Under the pieces are notes generated by a model. It searched no databases. It saw only the letters and a list, made by a program, of their open reading frames with translations, and was not told the origin of the DNA. Positions 60,202 through 64,000 of a stretch of DNA of 64,000 nucleotides are shown here, one piece after another. The stretch's first letter is position 1, and each line of letters begins with the position of its first letter. Source of the stretch: Megasphaera_A sueciensis (lineage in GTDB: Bacteria; Bacillota; Negativicutes; Veillonellales; Megasphaeraceae); assembly GCF_050219315.1 (NCBI RefSeq), contig NZ_CP116939.1, forward strand, positions 1,922,001-1,986,000. Reading direction: 5' to 3'. Both the position numbers and the translations under genes were made by a program.

Positions 60202-61116
60202 TTATCCCACCTCCTTCTCATACCAATCTATGGTAGGATAAAGAGACGGTTCTGGTAAAATAAACTTATCGATCAAAAGATGATCCAACGCATCTTTTGC
60301 AGTTTTATCCTCGTGTATATGCAGCAAAACCTGCTGTATTTTTTTTTCGTCGATCAAACCTTTACGAGCAACAATAGGTCCCGTTCCCCTAGGTGGAAGA
60401 ATTTCAATAATACGTATCTTGCTGGCAATTTGAGGACGATATTTCAACAAATAATCATAAGCAAGACTATCAATAGCTGCCCCTGCAACAAATTTTTTAG
60501 CTACTGCACGAATAGATGCATCATGACTATAGGTAAAAGAATAAGAATTGAAAAATACATCCTGTGTTATACCTATTTTTTGCAATCGAGCCTGCACTGA
60601 AAAAAATCCCGAATAACTCAACGGATCGACATAAGCAAAATTTTTTCCCCGCAGATCTTCAAAAGTATAATCCGTACTATCAGCTGGAACAATAATATAA
60701 CTGTAGTAATATGGTAAATTATTTCTTTGCTGCATCGCTAACAGTGTCAATTCTTCTTTCTTGCCATATACACAATAGGCTCCCGTTGATAATAAACCAA
60801 TATCTGCATCCCCTTTGTTTAATAATTGATTAATTTCAGCATAACTTTTGCGGCGCAGTACCAGTACCGGACGATTAAGCAATCTACCAATACTATCTGC
60901 TAACTGATTTTGATATTTAGCTGTATCAGCATGACTTAAAACAGAAACCATCGCAATTCGTAAAGGTACTTCTTTATTTTTTACTTGATACTCTGGAATG
61001 GCTTCTGTTTTATTAAAATCAATGATAGTATTATGTTTTGTATAATATCCCCAAAAACCTAATAGTATCAGTATTATAACTATAATACTGCCAATATATA
61101 TTGCTTTTCTGTTCAT
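60202..61116 (-). CDS. Membrane-anchored PhnD-like substrate-binding sensor protein
   Basis: A 304 aa protein. One N-terminal helix (about 8-26) anchors a periplasmic-binding fold of the phosphate/phosphonate (PhnD, PBP type 2) family, with LRIAMVSVLSH, GDADIGLLSTGAY and FAYVDPLSYSG. No ABC permease or ATPase is adjacent, so it probably senses a ligand for the kinase, like PgtC. AGAGGA favours the ATG at 61116 over a TTG at 61125. Confidence 0.8.
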   Translation of the reverse strand: MNRKAIYIGSIIVIILILLGFWGYYTKHNTIIDFNKTEAIPEYQVKNKEVPLRIAMVSVLSHADTAKYQNQLADSIGRLLNRPVLVLRRKSYAEINQLLNKGDADIGLLSTGAYCVYGKKEELTLLAMQQRNNLPYYYSYIIVPADSTDYTFEDLRGKNFAYVDPLSYSGFFSVQARLQKIGITQDVFFNSYSFTYSHDASIRAVAKKFVAGAAIDSLAYDYLLKYRPQIASKIRIIEILPPRGTGPIVARKGLIDEKKIQQVLLHIHEDKTAKDALDHLLIDKFILPEPSLYPTIDWYEKEVG

Positions 61117-61257
61117 AACGCACAATCCTCTACTATTTTATGTATATTATATATATATTATAACAAAAATTATAGGAAACATAACAATAGGAATTATACT
61201 GCTATATACTAGGATATTCATGTAAAAAATAGTAAGAATTATTCTTATACTTTATAT

Positions 61258-61351
61258 AAAAAATACCGCACTCAAGATTGTAGTGTTCCCATAAAATTAG
61301 ACCTAGAAATCTAGCTTATGGGGATCAGTACATAAGAGTGCGGTATTTTTT
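61258..61351 (-). terminator. Terminator of the hydratase gene, enlarged by an inserted repeat pair
   Basis: The outer stem is 16 bp and perfect (AAAAAATACCGCACTC and its complement), with the T tract just 8 nt after the hydratase stop on the minus strand side. The loop is enlarged to 62 nt by the element at 61279-61332. Without it and the AAGA repeat the stem would close on a CTTG tetraloop. Confidence 0.75.
61279..61332. mobile_element. 54 bp pair of IS3-like inverted repeats (possible minimal MITE)
   Basis: TGTAGTGTTCCCATAAAATT... (61279-61301) and TGTACTGATCCCCATAAGCT... on the other strand (61332-61310) are 23 nt imperfect inverted repeats separated by only 8 nt. Their TGTACTG.CCCCATAA form resembles ends of IS3-family elements, from memory. 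AAGA lies on each side (61274-61277, 61334-61337), one T away from the repeats, a possible target duplication. Confidence 0.5.
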
Positions 61352-61359
61352 ATATTACA

Positions 61360-63642
61360 TTATCTATTCCGATTATAATTAATTAAACAACCTGCTTTTA
61401 CAATTTTCTTTTCCTCAGCTGTCATTTCCGTAATATATAATGATATTTCCTTGATTTTATCTCCTATACTATACGCTTTAATACTTTTCATATCACCATT
61501 TAAGGCTTTTCGGATATGCGGAATATAAATATAGTCTCCCACTTCAAAAGAAGGACTTTCTTTCATCTGAAAAGGAAGCATTCCCCAGTTAATCACATTA
61601 GAACGATATCGTTTGGTAGCATATTCCTCACAAATATTAGCGAGGCCTCCTAATACGCGTTGACAACTGGCAGCTTGTTCCCGAGCAGAGCCATCTCCCG
61701 GTTTTACACAATAAATTACGCTTCCTATTTCTATGGAAGCAATATCTATAGTATCAAACGTTTCTTTAAGTTTAGTATATATTCTTTGTAAGTCAACATC
61801 AGCAGCAAAAATATTTTTTCCGTCTCTTCGTTCTTTTTCCACAAAACCAATTTTTTTTGCTTTATTTACATAATCCGGATCACGGCGAGATAATGTGAAT
61901 TCTGCCAAACCTAATGGATTAGAACGATACGATGATGTTTCTCCAGAAGGAATTAATTCATCTGTCGTTGTAACAGAATCCATAATTTTTGAGCAAACCT
62001 TGAGAAGTATGTTATCAGATAAAGGAATCTGTTCAGGCCAATCTTTAATATTAGGACCGTAAATCAATTCACTATGTGGTTGTGCATTGCCAAATCCTTG
62101 ATATACACGAATCTTATAGGAACTATCATCAAAATCATATTCCGGTACACTATACTCGTCTGCATATGCAGTCGCTGCGGTAAGAACTCCTCCATTAGCT
62201 GCTGTAGCTGCAATCGAACGCGCATCCATAAGAGCAACTGCAGAAAATTGACCTGATCCAGGTTTAGACCCTTCTCGATTTGGGAAGTTTCGGGTTGTAT
62301 GGCGTATGCTAAATGCATTGTTTGCAGGAGTATCTCCTGCTCCAAAACAGGGACCGCAAAATGCCGTTTTAACAATAGCACCAGAAGCCATAAGTTTAGA
62401 AATAGCTCCTTTTTTTACCAAATCCATAAAAAGAGGCTGCGACGATGGATATACGTCCAGTGTAAATACGTCATTTCCACAATTTGCATTTTTAAGAATA
62501 TGAGCCGCTTCCATGATATTTGTATAACAACCGCCGGCACAACCAGCAATAATTCCCTGTTGTACATGAAGTTTACCTTCAATAATCTTATCCATTAAAC
62601 TGAAATGAATATCTGCATTAGAAAAACGAGATTTAATATTTTTTTCTGTTTCATACATGATATCCTCAAGATTTGCATTAAGTTCATCTATTTCAAAAGA
62701 ATTACTGGGGTGCATCGGCATAGCGATCATTGGTTTAATCGTAGAAAGATCTATGGCTATAACCCCATCGTAATACGCTATTTCAGATGGTGTTAATTCT
62801 TGATAATCAGACACCCGTCCGTGCTTTGCAAGAAATTGTTTTGTATCAGTATCCGTACACCAAATAGAAGAAAGACATGTCGTTTCTGTTGTCATAACAT
62901 CAATACCATTACGATAATCGGTCGTCATTGATGCTATTCCAGGACCTACAAATTCCATGACTTTATTTTTTACATATCCATTTTTAAATACAGCTCCAAT
63001 AATAGCAATCGCTATATCCTGAGGACCCACGCCAGGATTAGGTTTTCCCGTAAGATAAACAGCAACAACTTCCGGATAGGTAATATCATACGTATCACCA
63101 AGAAGCTGTTTTACTAACTCACCGCCGCCTTCCCCCATAGCCATCGTACCGAGTGCTCCATACCGTGTATGACTATCAGAACCAAGGATCATTTTTCCAC
63201 AGCCAGCCATCGTTTCACGCATATACTGATGAATAACAGCCATATGAGGCGGAACATAAATACCGCCATATTTTTTAGCAGCAGATAAACCAAATACATG
63301 ATCATCTTCATTAATAGTTCCGCCAACAGCACACAACGAATTATGGCAATTCGTCAATACATACGGCAATGGGAACTTTTCCATCCCTGAAGCTCTTGCT
63401 GTTTGTATAATACCCACAAAAGTTATGTCATGAGAAGCCATTGCATCAAATTTTATTTTCAACGTATCTATAGTATCTGATGTATTATGCGCTTGTAATA
63501 AAGAATATGTGATTGTACCTTTTTTTGCTTTTTCCTTGGATACCGTTCTTCCTGTAAGAGACTGTATCTTAGTTGTATCCCTCTCTGATATCATTTTAAT
63601 CCCGTTAATCAGATACGCGCCGCCTTCATACAAATTCACCAT
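61360..63642 (-). CDS. Aconitase-superfamily hydratase (YbhJ-like)
   Basis: A 760 aa protein. The NLYEGGAYLING start and overall length resemble E. coli YbhJ, an uncharacterised aconitase homologue. Cluster-type Cys appear in CAGGC (about 385) and AFCGPCFGAGDTPANNA (about 430). GSDSHTRYGALGTMAMGEGG is the conserved substrate segment, and a swivel domain forms the C terminus (RYRSNVINWGMLPFQ). It may hydrate citrate or another tricarboxylate, but the substrate is unproven. AGTAGGGGGG precedes the ATG. Confidence 0.82.
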   Translation of the reverse strand: MVNLYEGGAYLINGIKMISERDTTKIQSLTGRTVSKEKAKKGTITYSLLQAHNTSDTIDTLKIKFDAMASHDITFVGIIQTARASGMEKFPLPYVLTNCHNSLCAVGGTINEDDHVFGLSAAKKYGGIYVPPHMAVIHQYMRETMAGCGKMILGSDSHTRYGALGTMAMGEGGGELVKQLLGDTYDITYPEVVAVYLTGKPNPGVGPQDIAIAIIGAVFKNGYVKNKVMEFVGPGIASMTTDYRNGIDVMTTETTCLSSIWCTDTDTKQFLAKHGRVSDYQELTPSEIAYYDGVIAIDLSTIKPMIAMPMHPSNSFEIDELNANLEDIMYETEKNIKSRFSNADIHFSLMDKIIEGKLHVQQGIIAGCAGGCYTNIMEAAHILKNANCGNDVFTLDVYPSSQPLFMDLVKKGAISKLMASGAIVKTAFCGPCFGAGDTPANNAFSIRHTTRNFPNREGSKPGSGQFSAVALMDARSIAATAANGGVLTAATAYADEYSVPEYDFDDSSYKIRVYQGFGNAQPHSELIYGPNIKDWPEQIPLSDNILLKVCSKIMDSVTTTDELIPSGETSSYRSNPLGLAEFTLSRRDPDYVNKAKKIGFVEKERRDGKNIFAADVDLQRIYTKLKETFDTIDIASIEIGSVIYCVKPGDGSAREQAASCQRVLGGLANICEEYATKRYRSNVINWGMLPFQMKESPSFEVGDYIYIPHIRKALNGDMKSIKAYSIGDKIKEISLYITEMTAEEKKIVKAGCLINYNRNR

Positions 63643-64000
63643 GTATATCCCCCCTACTAAAATTTATTTATTACGTTATATACATAAGACTGAAAAGCTG
63701 ATATATCCTCTATAAAATAGTAATCAATCACTTTAATATAAATTTATATCTTACCATAAAGTCTATCAAATCCATCTTAGTTATGCAAGAAAAACAGTCC
63801 TTTATACTCTATATTCCTACTGTTAAACAGCATTATCTATTTCTAATTACGAATTTCAGTAATTCATTTTCATAATATGAAATTTATTGTAATAAAGTTC
63901 ATATTACAACATAATTATACTTGGCTGTTTCTGTACCTATTTTCTGATTTTATTTTTTCATTTTTCTTTACATTTACCTAAATTATGCTATAATATCTTA
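63643..64000. promoter_or_regulatory. Upstream region of the hydratase gene, no gene in the window's last 358 bp
   Basis: AT-rich. On the minus strand only sub-optimal promoter combinations are visible before the hydratase (for example TTGATT-N16-TATATC). On the plus strand TTTACA-N16-TATAAT (63967-63994) looks like the promoter of a gene beyond the window. Confidence 0.45.

Overview
This window comes from a low-GC, anaerobic, diderm Firmicute, most likely one of the Negativicutes (Veillonella/Megasphaera/Dialister/Selenomonas relatives). Firmicute traits are a cysteine-type T-box leader, the dnaX-ybaB-recR-bofA order beside the SRP RNA gene, and a pyruvate kinase with the extra C-terminal domain. 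Diderm traits are an OmpH/Skp-like periplasmic chaperone and several exported proteins. Hydroxylamine reductase, ferredoxin, a radical-SAM PflX-type protein and a complete citrate-fermentation locus fit an anaerobic fermenter. Genus and species were not determined. All family calls rest on reading motifs; no database search was possible.

Layout. 1-663: six tRNA genes on the minus strand with a clear promoter and terminator. 0.7-2.6 kb: larC (N-terminal part only) and a cobT-like gene. 2.9-6 kb: cstA and a pflX-like radical-SAM gene. 6-6.7 kb: the wreck of a group II intron sitting directly behind a terminator. 6.7-10.5 kb: two tandem DUF445 membrane proteins, a metallo-beta-lactamase-fold hydrolase and a small frameshifted gene. 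10.58-11.64 kb: an IS481-like element with an unusually long (26 bp) exact flanking duplication. 11.7-13.8 kb: T-box leader, cysE, cysK. 13.8-17.4 kb: exported SGNH hydrolase, M48 protease, GIY-YIG protein, cyclophilin. 17.5-19.9 kb: ferredoxin-cupin-hcp operon with a CRP/FNR-type palindrome centred at -41.5. 19.9-22.3 kb: mgsA-pyk. 22.3-30.3 kb: a long minus-strand run, ffs-dnaX-ybaB-recR-bofA-adaptor-iclR-mpg-DUF2156-GNAT. 30.4-35.2 kb: M20 amidohydrolase, DUF3100 membrane protein, RocB-like hydrolase, GtrA. 35.3-43 kb: phosphoribosyltransferase, beta-hydroxyacid dehydrogenase, exported cupin, OmpH, HD protein, ROK kinase and sfsA-GIY-YIG fusion, exported Ntn hydrolase, dapF, and then an AraC regulator.

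44.5-53.5 kb is the citrate locus. The minus strand carries sensor kinase, response regulator, 2HCT-type transporter and citrate lyase gamma, beta and alpha subunits. The plus strand carries the lyase ligase citC and a fused citXG. Together these genes import citrate, cleave it to acetate and oxaloacetate, and build and acetylate the lyase prosthetic group. No oxaloacetate decarboxylase is in the window.

53.5-61.1 kb is a rearranged zone. It holds an internally deleted IS30 transposase and an MFS organophosphate-type transporter split by an IS21-family element. An intact three-gene signalling set (substrate-binding-like sensor, histidine kinase, response regulator) follows and probably once controlled that transporter. 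61.36-63.64 kb encodes an aconitase-superfamily hydratase resembling YbhJ. Its terminator carries, in its loop, a 54 bp pair of IS3-like inverted repeats, perhaps a minimal MITE. I found no CRISPR array, prophage or defence system. The most noteworthy points are the transposon scars, the regulatory palindromes, the degenerate CobT-like protein and the disrupted transporter with its orphaned sensor system.
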